From assembly GCA_014529385.2 (NCBI GenBank), contig CM043952.1:63972870-64036869 (forward strand): a stretch of 64,000 bases of DNA. Direction: 5' to 3'. Made by a program: the position numbers and the translations under genes. Positions 12,840 to 24,591 of this stretch are shown here, one piece after another; positions within the stretch are counted from its first letter, which is position 1, and each line of letters starts with the position of its first letter. The notes beneath the pieces were generated by a model that was given only the letters and a program-made list of their open reading frames with translations, did not search any database and was not told where the DNA came from. The stretch is from Adiantum capillus-veneris. Lineage: Eukaryota > Streptophyta > Polypodiopsida > Polypodiales > Pteridaceae.

Positions 12840-14316
12840 TCTTTATGCAGTTTACAGGGAAAACTCTGTCAAATTTCTCCCAAGATTTCTTGCCATAGTT
12901 TGATTTCTTGGCATCTACTTAGTGGACATGTGTGAGAGTTTAGAGTCTATGCTGATGACTCGTGAGAGGCGGCGGTCTCGTAGTTGCCAATATATGTGTT
13001 GTTGGCATTGTGGTCACACATGGCATATTAGATGTCATTGTTTCAGATGTATGAGCCAACAATGAGGATCTATGTATGATTCACATAAGGTTTCAACACA
13101 TGCTAGAGCAATAGCTTCATATGCTAGCGACGGTGATGTCAAGTTTGCCTTTAGTGTTCCTCCTGATTACCTGTCTTTGAGAGGCGACACTTCTCCCCGT
13201 TGGTTACTAGATGAGGATGCATTTTTCCACTTCACACCACATCATGAGTGGTTTAGCACCTTCTCTTGTGGGAGCTTTGGTTGTCTACACTTGGTTGATG
13301 GTTCAGTGTTTGACATTGCAGGTGCAGGAGATGTTTGCTTGTCATTGCCTACTAGTAGTGCATCATACACTCTACGACATGAGCGCTATGTTCCTCTGCT
13401 AAGATAGAGTTTGATCTCAGTGAGACACTTAACAGATTGTGGGTGTCAAGAATTTCTTAGAGAGCACTGTTTCTAGATGCATTGCAGATCATTAGTGATT
13501 GCTAGAGGAGCTTGTAGTGGCTTGGTATATCCTATGTATGTATTTGAGGTTCGAGATGGCATAGTCTCAATTTTGTCACTAGCATTCTTTGAGAGAGAGA
13601 CAAGACGTGTCTCCTTTGCAAGTGAGCTCGACCATGCTCACGAGGTAGAGCATTTAGTTGTGCACAATGTGCCAATAGACTCTATAGAGATAGAGATAGA
13701 GCAACAGTGCTCTACTGACACACAACAGGTGTTGTCAGGATCTTTGCTAGCAAAGGTAGAGTGGGTCTTCTCCCTAGAGACATAGGTAGAGATGAGGAAC
13801 ATGGAGTTCTTTGATATGCTCATGCTAGAGGTTGATGAGTGATACATAGCTCCGCCTATGGGTGAGAAGGATGTAGTCATCTAGTTTCGGCGTTGACACA
13901 TCCATACGTGATGGGTAGTCCTAACGATGTAGTACCTGTAGATAGCATAGGGGAGGCTAGGACAACCAGGTTTGCACAGATTTCATCAGCGTTTGAGCAT
14001 CTCATGTACGACCTACTAGTATCAAGGCCCAACCTAGAAGCTATAATGGGAGCATTTGCAGCAGGGATTGTCAGTCATACAATGACTGACACTAGGATGA
14101 TGCATAGTGGAGTTTTGCATACCATACAGAGTTGTTTGCAAAATTTACATGTAGGCTATAGCATGAGTAGACATGCTTGCCTATCTCTAGATCTGATATG
14201 GTTGCATGCAGATTGATTGAGCGATCCAATGGGCATAGGTTCAGAGAGTCTCTCACTTATTTTCTTGCACATACTAGTAGCTTATTTAGTAGCACTTAGT
14301 TATTAGTGCATCGCCT
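12840..14316 (+). pseudogene. Ty1/copia gag-protease remnant
   Basis: A zinc knuckle, CWHCGHTWHIRC, is readable near 13000-13030. The frame at 13072-13407 has the copia protease pattern: WLLDEDAFFHFT at the usual W-[IL]-[LI]-D-S-G-A position, then GSVFDIAGAGDV, and RYVPLLR before SLISVRHL. The catalytic D-S-G reads D-E-D, so the enzyme would be inactive. RGACSGLVYPMYV at about 13500 fits the GAG-pre-integrase segment. The later frames (13477-13785, 13893-14216) have no clear integrase or RT motifs, so pol is largely deleted. Multiple stops and frame changes make this a relic. Confidence 0.65.
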
Positions 14317-14318
14317 TT

Positions 14319-14330
14319 AAGTGGGAGATT
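14319..14330 (+). other. Copia polypurine tract and 3' LTR junction
   Basis: AAGTGGGAGATT followed by ATTGGG closely matches the typical plant copia sequence in which the polypurine tract leads straight into the LTR. It lies just downstream of the copia relic on the same strand. The LTR would start at about 14330; its far end is not clear. Confidence 0.6.
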
Positions 14331-14335
14331 ATTGG

Positions 14336-16439
14336 GTTAAAGGCATTGCACCTTTGCCTAAGGCCTGACGTTTGGTGTCCGACTCCCCACATTATGTGCA
14401 TACAAATTCCTTATGCTTCATATACACAAAGAATAAGGAGCTCCTCACCACATTCTTGGAGGTTCTCCACCCACACAGTGTGTCTTCTACTCTTATCTTC
14501 CCTCGCACTCCGCACGCACCGCACATCACTTTTAAACCTAGCGCTCTCACAAATTTCAGCCTACCAAATGATTAGAAATCAAGCAGCATATATTTTGTTT
14601 TTTGGGAAAGGTTTCCAAAATTCCAATCATGGCCATCTCCAAAGAGACCATCACAGGAGGTTTGTGGCTATTATATGGAAGCCTTAATTACCAAATCTTT
14701 TGATAACTGAAAAATGTACATTTGAGACCCACATGCATTTTCTTTGTAGTTGCTCAATAGTTTCAAAAGATTCTCAGTCACCACCATCTCCTACTATACC
14801 ATCACATGAGGTTGCAGGTAACTCATGTAGTGACAAATCATCTCACACAAAGACACAAGACGACAAGGCTCGACGAACTTGTTCACATATTATACCAAAA
14901 CAAAAAAACTAGTTTGTGTGTGTGCCTAGCTATATACATGTTCATTTTTGGCATACAACATTGCAAGAATCATCTCTGTTAACACTCTAAATGGAGCCAG
15001 ATTGAGGAATAGCTTCACAATCCACCTACTGCTATTATGGTCTACCACCCCTTCCTTGATCTCCCAAATAACCCTACCTTGTCCATTTGAACTTGAGTAC
15101 TTGAGCCTTAGAAAGGCCACGACATCTCTTGCATGTTTCATAGGTACACAATCTATCTTGAGTTGTGCTTGTGTCAACACTCTCTTAATAGCAACACCTA
15201 CCCCATCATGTTATCCATCTCCATGACCTGAACAAAAGGTGTTCAATTGCATTTTAGTACCTGTGAGAATTTGCATTGTGCAAAAAAGTAAAATGGTTGT
15301 TTTGCCCTAGATTAAGATGTTGCTCATCTAATCACACCCAATGATATTTTGGTGCCAATCCTTGTTCTTGCAACCATTTGTGATGTAGTAGTAAGCAATG
15401 TTGAACAAACAATGTACCATGCTTTTTGCTCGGGGGGTTCACCTATTAGACATGTAAGATACCAAGTGAATTCAATTGAATGGGTTTTCTAATTGTAGAA
15501 TAATGAGAAAGCGTTTTTTTAGTAAGTAAGCCCGTAAGTTTTTGAAGAAAAAGGGATCATTTTATTACCTTAAGAATGTAAGTAAAGGGATTTTTTCATA
15601 TCCTTTGAACACACATTATTCATTTGAAAGGTGCACCCCCTGAGGCTTTTTGTCATCAAATATATAGAATTGGGCAACCTTTTTTATCGCATCATTCACA
15701 TTGACATGGTTTATATGCACAAGAATCGTGACCTAGAAGGAGTGCCAATGCATGGGCTAGATTTTATTTTTCTCTTTAACAGTGTAATTCTTGGCAAAGT
15801 CAATGATGTAGATAGTTGCATTGGTCAAAAATTGTTAAAGAGACTCCTTAACTTACTGAACTTGCCATCTACAAATGAAATTGTGTTTAATGAACTTTTG
15901 AAGGTACATACTCATTGCAGGGTAGTTTCTTATACAGAAGATCCTTTATTTTCTTTTTCCTCCCATTTTGATTGCTACTAGTAGCTTTGTTAACATCAAC
16001 CACTGTTTCAACATCTTCAAAAACTTTGACGGACAACTCCAAATCCTTCTCAAAAAGATTTATTTGACACAAGGAAATATTTTTCCTGCCGCAATCAACA
16101 CAACTACCTATTAAAACGTTTACTTGTGAAAAGCTGATTCCATGGGCTTGGGGCACAAACAAACTCACGTAAAGTTGTAGTACTCTTGTATGCAAGTGTC
16201 TAAATCATGGGCACATATTGAGCATGTGCAATTACATGGAGCTCCACGTAGGCCAAAACACTTATGTGGCATGTGATTTTTTGCTTCCCTTAAATAGGTC
16301 ATTTTCAAATGCACAATGCAGCAACATGTAACACAATTAAGCTAATAACTTTGAGTGTAGTGAAAATAGATTAGCCATAGTGAGCATTTCATTAAGAAGA
16401 TTCCTGATGAAGACATAGAGAGTGCTAGCTTGGAGATAG
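14336..16439. other. Unassigned AT-rich DNA (possible copia LTR at left)
   Basis: The first few hundred bases may be the copia 3' LTR. Beyond that I see only short frames without recognisable motifs, including a minus-strand one at 14926-15180, a plus-strand one at 15631-15981 and a minus-strand one at 15887-16195. The last contains several Cys residues, including CVDCG, but I could not assign a family. No RNA gene is visible. Confidence 0.3.
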
Positions 16440-16950
16440 CAACAATTTACACATTCCTAATTAGTCAAAATGACATGAAATGATGTTTTAAGCACTCAAA
16501 ACTAAAGATAAGGCTTGTAGACAGTTAGTCATAAACCACAATAGAACTTGAATTGCTTGCACATGAAAGGAAGAGCAAGAGAAGAGGAACACAACACAAG
16601 TTTTAGAATTTGAAATAGGTTACCCAATCAAGAGTTATGTTGATTACATTACTGAGTTGAAGAAAAACTTAACAACACATACAATAGAGCTCCTTCTTCA
16701 CCCAAAAATTGTGTGTTTTTAAACTAGAGCTATTATCTTACATACCGAGGGTTTTTTTTTTAAATGTCCATTGGCCGACCACTTTGGGGCTTTATACATG
16801 ATAAGATATATATAGCTCAAAACTCTGTAGCTCTAGGATCAAATTTACATCAGCTAATGTACATGGCTCTCAAAAAAATTGAATTACAATCTATCAAAAA
16901 TGTGGCTCTAAAATCTATGCATGGTTAGGAGGGTGTAGCATTTGAACAAG
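16440..16950. repeat. Diverged relative of the 6440-6900 repeat
   Basis: Several blocks align in the same order and orientation with 6440-6900, including AAGCACTCAAAAC, ACTTGAATTGCTTGCAC, AAGAGCAAGAGAAG and the GGTTACC segment. Similarity is moderate and gapped. This suggests two old copies of one repeat, perhaps an LTR. Confidence 0.4.
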
Positions 16951-16994
16951 TGTCCTCCTTTATGGGAAACATGTTGAATCAATATCATCAAGAT

Positions 16995-17175
16995 CCTTAG
17001 TCAATAAGCACCTCAATCACCTTAAATGGGAACCTCAAGCACCTTAGTCAATAGGAGTTTCAAGAATTTTATTCAATAGGCACCTCAAGCATCTTAGTCC
17101 ATAGGCACCTCAAGCACCTTAGTCACCTGAATCACCTCAAGCACCTTACTCACCTGAAGCACCTAAGGCTCAGCC
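16995..17175. repeat. Degenerate minisatellite of CACCT-AAGCACCTTAG words
   Basis: The phrases CACCTCAAGCACCTTAGTC and AATAGGCACCTCAAGCATC recur about seven times with variable units of roughly 12-27 bp. The tract ends near CACCTAAGGCTCAGCC. No coding role is apparent. Confidence 0.65.
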
Positions 17176-17589
17176 TTAGCTCTCCTAAGATGTAACCATC
17201 TCTCCTCTTGGTCTCCTCCTGAAATAATTCTAGATGCACTTATTGCACATTGTTGTTTGGTATACCATGTCCTTTTGGACCCCTATTGAGATGCAACCAT
17301 CTCTCCTTTTGGTCCCCTATTAAGATAGGTATAGAAACACATATCTATATCCTAAATCTGGTTTTCCTTTTATCAAGAGCCACAAGCATGTCTACTATTT
17401 AGTCCATATCGTACTTCCAAAGTAGAGCACGACAAGTTCTACTTGGTGTGTGGGAGATGTCATCGCCACAAACATGATCCTAAGCATGCATACTTCTTAA
17501 CTTTTGTGTACAATAAAAGAAAGAGAGAGTCTTATAAGGCAAAAACAATGTTCATTTTAAGCATTTTCATATGCTTACTCTAAGGAATC

Positions 17590-18800
17590 ATTGTAAGGAT
17601 TGACAAGGTTCATATTATCCTTAAGCTGGGCTCCTTGCGTCCATCTAGAATCTTTGAAAGGATAATTCTTAAACTTAATAAGATATCGTCAAATAATCTT
17701 ACCGTTTATTAATACCTTGTCTTCATGTCATAGGATGGACTCAAATTGAAGTACCTCTTCCTGATATTCGGTTTTTGGAGGGTCAAAAACTATTGCTTCT
17801 TATGGTGATGCTCCTTTATAAGGATTAAGTAGGCTCCCATGGAAAACATTGCATATGAGCCAAAGGCTGGAAAACTTTAACTGATAAGCTTGGTCATTGA
17901 TTGGATTAAGAATTTAAAAAGGACCATAGCATCTTTTTGCTAGTTTAGCATAATACTCTTGGTGGCCCGTAGGATTCTCGCCCGTACTAAGTCTTAGACA
18001 AGCCTTGAGAAACTTTAGCAAGACCTAGTCATTTTCCTTAAAGGCTAAGGCTCTTTTATGATTATTAGTAGTAGCCCTTTTTCCCTTTTCTAGGAGATGG
18101 ATATAGCCTCATTAATATTTGGAAAAGATTCTTGTAAGTCCTGGCTATATTCATCAGCAACAAAGATCTTCCCCTGTACTTTAAGAAGAAAGGGACTTTT
18201 GTATCTTCCCTCTTTAACCTCAAAATGTTCTTTCCCCATAGAAGTATGTACAATGTCATTGTACACATAGTCTATAAGAGGTAGGTAATTCTCTCATTGA
18301 GAACGTTGATCTAATTCCATGACATAGGATTTTAGTAGATCCAAAATTTATAGGTTAGTTATTTCACTTTGGTCAATTGTTTGTGGATGATAGGATGAAA
18401 GAGAAATTTACTCTAATTCCTAGATTCTCAAAGAGACCCTTCCAAAAATTATTGGTCATTCTAGGATCTTTGTTCGACACTATGGATATTGGCAAGCCAT
18501 GATACTTGAAAATTTGTGATCTAAAGATGGTTTCTGTTTGATGTTCCTCAATAGTCTTTTTGTCAAGCATAGAGTGTGTTTTCTTGCTAAGCCTATCGAC
18601 TAAAACAATCCAAGTTGCTTTCCTCAATCAAATTTTGACTTTTGGCATACCACGCATTTTGAAACATACTCTTGTATGTTTACTTTTCATGGTAGGCCAA
18701 TAGAAATACATTTCTACTCCTCAAAGAGAATATTATGGAATCCCTCTTTGCCCTGTATAAGGAGAATCATGGGATTCATACATGATTTTCTTATTGTATG
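17590..18800 (-). pseudogene. Chromovirus integrase and chromodomain remnant
   Basis: Read on the minus strand, this holds the 3' part of a gypsy chromovirus pol. Near 18700 a decayed zinc-binding segment reads HDSPYTGQRG...YFYWPTMK. The 18373-18627 frame is an integrase core with VDRLSKKTHS, KYHGLPISIVSNKDPRM (second catalytic Asp region) and NFWKGLFENLGIRVNFS. The C-terminal part continues through 18065-18268. Near 17590-17770 there is a chromodomain-like IIxRYLIKFKNYPFKDSRW, where x is an in-frame stop. RT and gag are absent, and stops are frequent. The chromodomain would have targeted integration to modified chromatin in an active relative. Confidence 0.75.
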
Positions 18801-20990
18801 GCTGAGTAACACATAGTCTATTTCCATTTAGAAGGTAGCCATTATCCAAGGTGAATGGTTCTTATTTATTCCCTAATGCAAAGGTTGTAATTACATACTT
18901 AAAGTCTTGGTCAGTAGCATAATCATCAATCATAAAAGATAGATCAGTGTGAGTTACTATTGGCACTGCATTTACCATTGGGCATTGTGAAAGTGCAAAG
19001 ACCACTTGATTGTGCGTGCCAAGTAATGTGAGCAATATGAAATTTAAATTGCAAAAGGAATTTTCCCAAATAGAAACCTATCTACAAGCAGTTCGAACCT
19101 TTCATGCACTCCTAGAAAGCACCTACTCATTGCTCTCTAAAAACCTATTAAGGATTACTTCAAAAAACAAACTCAGTGATAAAAAACGGGTAGTCCAATC
19201 ACCAAAGCACATTACTGCTACAAACTAGCAAAGCACTATTAGAAACATGGAATTCATTTAGGTCTACACCTCATGGGACTATTAATAACATCAAACTCAC
19301 ATTTACTTGCTAAAACCAAGAGTTTCTATTTACCCATCGTGATATTTGATTTTCCACAGGACTTGATGAACCCCCTTAGTAGCCCATCAGGCTCGACAAT
19401 CCCTCCAAATTTTCAAAGAGGTGCCAAGTTTGGAGGGGCCAAGTTTTGTCAAGGTATTAATGTTTCTTGAAGGACCCTTGTAGAGGCCCCCTGATGGTTC
19501 TTGAAAGACCTTGAGGGTTGCATCTTAGAGGGCCAAGGCTATTGCCTAGCGGGAAAAAATGATGGGTCCGTCTAGTAGCCTTTAAGTCGCATGGCCATTT
19601 TTTGTGAAGGTGAAGAGTTGTGAATTGAATTTTTTTGTTTATTAACATTGTGATCATATGAAAAAATAGATGATTATGTGAATATGAAATTATCTGTTGG
19701 CTGCCAAGCCTCACCATATTGATGCTAGCAAAGTGACAACCACAAACATAAATGTCAATCCATGGGAGATAGATGACCCAACTAGTGCATGGAGGCTACA
19801 AGAGATGGTTAATCCCTCAAAAATCCCCAAAGTCTAGTGTGCTATCACATAGATCTGTCGCAAGTGTGTGTCAAACACCAAAAGCTAACCTTCTTACCGC
19901 AAGTTTAATACAATAATTTCATATAGCTACGGTGCTGCAAATGCAATGAAACTTGTAATCAAGAATGTTAAGAGTATCCTCACCCACCCTCATGTGTTCA
20001 AAGACCATTTTTGACACTTGGACATAATCCCACGAAAGAAAAACAACCTATTTTGGGTAGGTCCGTTTCGGCCTTTGAAGCACTCCATAGCATTAGGAAA
20101 AATATGAACCCCAAAGGAGCCTTGTAAGAGCAACCAATCAAATTTAATTCAACAATAGGACATAAAGAGGGGGGGGGGGGGGGGGGGCAACGATAGCCCA
20201 TATCTACATACCTCAAAAATATATCATTGAACATATCTATGGAAAGAGCTCGGCAATGCGCTCCAAATGCACTATTGTCCAACAGTTCAGAAGTTAAAAT
20301 GCTCAAGTTATGGCCATTCAAAACAACGCAAAAGTTGGTGGGACCATGGCCACAAGCTCTTTCTCATTGGTGTAGAGAGTATATGTCAAAAACGTCTTTG
20401 ACCCTAAAGGCCCCTTTTGGGGTTCATATTTTTCCTAATGGTAGCCTTAAGACATGCTACCTCTACTCCTATGGTCGAAAACTAGTTTTGATGCATAATG
20501 GTGCGTAAGGAATGAAAAAAACTCTTAGATGGACATAACTAAAACCACAACTTCATCACAAGAAACTCACATAGAATGGAAGAGCTTTCACCTCAGAATG
20601 CGTTGATATGCTCAAAATCGCAATGCAACACCTCACGAGGGAGACACAAAGAGATGAAATAGTAGAGAGCTCACCGAATAGTACAGCCGCGTACACGCAC
20701 ATTCATTATCCAAATACTTAGGTTAAAAGTTACAAAAATTGGTTCTTATACCTTAGCCAAGGTTTAAAAAATGGATCCCTAGCTAAGTTGGCTCAGTTTT
20801 AAGGCTAGGAACTACGAATAATTACAACTTTGGAAGCCCGTAGCCCCTTTACACTCTTTGGAAATCAATTGTAAGACAACAAGTTTGGACTTCTACGGGA
20901 TTTGAAATCAATGCATAACGTTTTGATACAATAAGTGGGGATAAAAAATGATGATAATGGTCATGTTAGCTTAGCAGCTACATTCCCCCC
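18801..20990. other. Unassigned DNA with old LTR-like segments
   Basis: No gene is recognisable. 19757-19890 resembles 7293-7440, and 20700-20780 (TACCTTAGCCAAGG context) resembles part of the 7653-8215 repeat. This region may therefore be another decayed LTR of the same lineage. A run of 19 G occurs at 20169-20187. Confidence 0.35.
20091..20440. repeat. 31-bp inverted repeat with ~290-bp loop
   Basis: The arm near 20092-20123 (CATTAGGAAAAATATGAACC...) is nearly the reverse complement of 20411-20441 (...GGTTCATATTTTTCCTAATG), with one or two mismatches. The G19 tract lies inside the loop. Similar elements elsewhere were not seen in this window. Confidence 0.6.
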
Positions 20991-23169
20991 CTCCTTGATT
21001 GTGTCGTTTGTGACCCAGAACTTAGAATGCTAAGTAGTGGTCAAGCTTCCGTGCTTCGATCCACTTTATGTGGTGCTCCAATCCTTACTGATACTCGAGC
21101 CGGACTTCTTTATCTTTTGTAGACATATACTACATAGTAACCATGTTTTTGTGATCAAAGATTGAGTAACTTACAAACAGATCTCTTAAGTTGGCATTTA
21201 TTGGGCCGAATATCTTGCTTCCAAAGTGAATAAGCCCATATAGAATGCCTCTTTGAAAGTCTACATGTAGTACAAGGGTAAGAACATTACCCTAGCATAG
21301 AAGCCGGGGAGCACCTCCTCTGATGGTTGCTCTGACAAATCATAGCACGTGTCGTCATTGCCTTCAAGGAATGCATCCACATGGAATTTGTCAGCTCAAC
21401 TCCATGGAATTTCTATAGACAAGTAGAATCATCTTTGAAATCTTAAGCAACATAATGCAAGCCAAGTTTGGAATCCCATGGAAAATCTTTTTCATTGATG
21501 AGAGATTATCCACCATATAATCTTCAGTGGGTTTGTCGTGTGGGGGTGGTGGTGGGAATCATGGGTAATTGAGCCAAGTGGACTACTTTTGGTTTATTTT
21601 GGTCTGATAAGGTTCACATTGATCAAATGAAGAATCCTATCCTCCCACTACATGGCCTCCTTCTAGACTTTCTCAGTTTCATCTTCTACCTACCTTCTAA
21701 GCAAGGCTTCTTCTTGTTCAGTCAAGCTTGTTGTAGGTGTAGAAGGTTGAATTGTAAAACAACAAAATCTCCCATGTCTTTCTCTTGTTGATCCTTCCTA
21801 GAGGTGGATGCTTAAGATTTGACAGCCTCTTGAGCTTTCTTAAGCTCCTCCTTGAGATGTGAAGTTTCCTTTTGATAGCCTTCTTCTTTCTTCATCAATT
21901 TGATTAAGAGTTCCTGATGTTGCACTCGCTCAAGCTTGACTTCCATCTCAAGCTATTTTGTCCGTTTAGGGCTTTTTAAGCCTCATCAATGTTTTGCAAT
22001 GTAACCACAGTGGGGTTATTCCGCATCGAGGCCACCAACTTGGACCGTCAAGAAGCTATTGTAACGTAGAACTAGTTTTTTAGAGTGCCCCCCTAATATT
22101 TGAGATCAACTAGGTCAATATTTTGCACAAAAATGCAAAATTTCACTTTGCAATGAAGATATGGTCATTTTGGCATAACCTCATGAGAAGAACTCCAATA
22201 CAACCCCAAATCTTCACAAGCCTTCTACATGATGCCAACTTCAAGTGGGTCAAACTTATGGTCCCCATTGGAGTCTTTCATCTTTGGCACGTCAAAGATA
22301 TTAGGTCAAGATGTTGGCTTGGATTTTCACTTTTGATCCCACCCATGTGTTCACATACTTAAGATGAGCCCATAGTTCAAGTTTGGTGTGATTTGGAAGC
22401 CTGTTGTGTTCGATGCATGTGTTGTTTCTCTTGAAAACTCCTAGATTGCCTTGTGCTGCCACCCCCTACAACCTTGGTGGTGGACAAAATGGTATCAAAA
22501 TGCTTCGTTGATATATTTGTAATGGAAATGGCCTTTGAACTTTGAGAAGAGCGGAATTAAGAGAATTGAAGTGAGAATTTCTTTGAAATCACTTTGAGAA
22601 CATAGAGGTGAACTTAATTGACGGTAGCAACATAAATATAGTACTTAATTAACTTGGCATGAACAATACTTTTTCAAGAGAAAGAGTATTAGAGAACATA
22701 TTAGAGAACCACAGTGTGACCATATTAGGTATTATGGTAGAAATCCCGCATTATGGGAATCTCCAAATTGACCAAATTTGTGTAATTTGGGAATTTCCAA
22801 CTCAAAGTGGGAAAAAGGAGACAAACTTGTTGATAAGATAGAGTGAAAATCTTATTGGATTGTGGTATTGATAAACACCAAAAGTCAAGAGGATGAACAA
22901 AACATGAATTTGAAGTAACTCTCTTAATTAAATAAAAGAAAGAAAGGTTGATACAGCTAGAGATCTTGTTTACAAAATTGACTCTTATAGTCACAATAGA
23001 AGCTTTACATAATCTACTCCAAATTTGATGCCATATCCAAATTTTGATCCAAGCGTGATTGATGTGCATGAGCAAAACTTGCTTTAGCTTTTTAGAGCAC
23101 GCCTTTCTGGAATTTTAATTCTAGAAAATTGTCCTTCTTTGTTGGGTTTCCATGACCAAACAATTGCAT
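20991..23169. other. Unassigned AT-rich DNA
   Basis: Apart from the small coiled-coil remnant at 21812-21946 listed separately, I see no recognisable gene, RNA gene or repeat. It may include the 3' flank of the transposase-like gene to the right, but no terminal inverted repeat was identified. Confidence 0.4.
21812..21946 (-). pseudogene. Short coiled-coil coding remnant
   Basis: A 44-codon frame opens with ATG and continues with a heptad-like, Lys/Glu-rich stretch (MEVKLERVQHQELLIKLMKK, then EEGYQKETSHLKEELKKAQE) and ends in TAA. The frame remains readable a little on both sides. Coiled coils of this sort occur in gag and in many plant proteins, so the family cannot be named. It is probably a fragment. 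Confidence 0.3.
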
Positions 23170-24541
23170 CTATTGTTTCCCAAACTTGTGGGTCCTTGTA
23201 GTTGATAGCACAATGGACTCTTTTCCATCACTCCAGTTGTGGTGGTCTAAAGCATCCCTTGAGTTCAAAGCAAGTAGTAGAGAGGTACTACTCCTTGGTA
23301 GTCCATTTGTTGCTAGATCACCAAGAGGATGCTTATCTATCCTCTGTAAGCTATGTAAACAATTAGCAATTGAGCCAATTGTAAGATTTGGATCAGCTGG
23401 CCACAAACCATTCAAGACAAAGTGACCATAATGACCTTCCCCATAGCCATGAGTGATCATACCTATCAAAGCCACCTGCAAATTGTATCCTGAATCCACA
23501 CCCTTAGGAAAAATGCATAATCTAGGAATGTTAGTCTTCTTTTGATCCATCTTATCATGGATTATACAAACATAATTTTGTGGTTGAGTTTCTGAATATG
23601 TACGCCATGCATAATATAAGTGCCTACAACTCTTATGTTGTGCCATGTGAACTTCTCTTTCTTTCAAGAGCTCTCTCTTCAAGAGAAGGTTTAGCTTATA
23701 GCCTTGCCTTGATTGAGCTACAGACATTGCATTTAGAGAACTCACTTATCTTTGTTAAAGTGACATGTGGATACTCTTTGTTCCAAATTCTACAAAAAGA
23801 AGATTGAGATAACTTCTTCTCATAGCCCATTTGGTCCAATGTTGTGTTGATTTTGCTTAAAATGTCAACTTGTTTGTACATTGATGGAATCACTAATTGA
23901 GTCTCTCTTGAGCCATCTCGTAGTGTTCTACATCTATGTGGCATCTTCTTAGAGTTGTTATCCACAAATTCATTTAATAGTGCTCTTGCTAAACTAGTAC
24001 GTTGAAGTCCTCTTCTCAATGTACATGTGTTACCATGCACATATTGGCGTACACCATTTTCAAAATTTTCCTTGTAGTGGTAAAATGATGTCTTTGGTAT
24101 TCCATGTAGCTCATACTATGCTCTGCAGCAAACAACAGAGCCATTTATCTTGAATTAATGTCACATCTTCTCATCTTTCTGATAGCATATAGACACAACA
24201 TCATATACATAATTTGTGCGTGCTTCTTGAGACTCTCCCCAAAATTCTTGCCGTAATCTTGTCACCAAATCACAATCTGCAAACTGACAGCATTTTTTTC
24301 CACAACAATCAATGCATGAAACCCTTTGAATTGACTCAACTAAAAGATTAAAAGTAGAAGTTGGTGTTGCTTGCACTTTTTGAGTCCTGTTGATGAAACT
24401 GTATCGTCTCTTCCTTAGCCAAGGAGCATCAACACTACCATCAAGTTTTTTCTCAGCATTGTCATCATTGGATACATCCTCATGTCTAGTATGCATCCCA
24501 TCAACAGGAACAAAGCGTTGTAGTGGGATCCCATCCAACAT
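23170..24541 (-). pseudogene. Broken transposase-like gene (DUF7869-like)
   Basis: The frame starts at an ATG at 24541. It has a Cys-rich region (CIDCCGKKCC...C) and then EFWGESQEARTNYVYDVV. It runs in one frame through three stop codons near 24090-24160 into LHGIPKTSFYHYKENF and a helix-rich part at 23696-24040. A frameshift near 23720 leads to HDKMDQKKTNIPRL, HGYGEGHYG and PNLTIGSI. This order (D-x-M-D-Q-x-K...P, then H-G, then D-P-N-x-T-I) resembles a eukaryotic family of putative DDE-type transposases that I associate with the DUF7869 label. No later DN...E region is seen, so the catalytic domain is truncated. The start codon faces away from the tandem array, 50 bp from its edge. The family name is from memory and not certain. 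Confidence 0.5.
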
Positions 24542-24591
24542 GGTTGTCTATTTGATGGGCTACTTTAGCAAAGTAATGCTTCCCACTTCAG

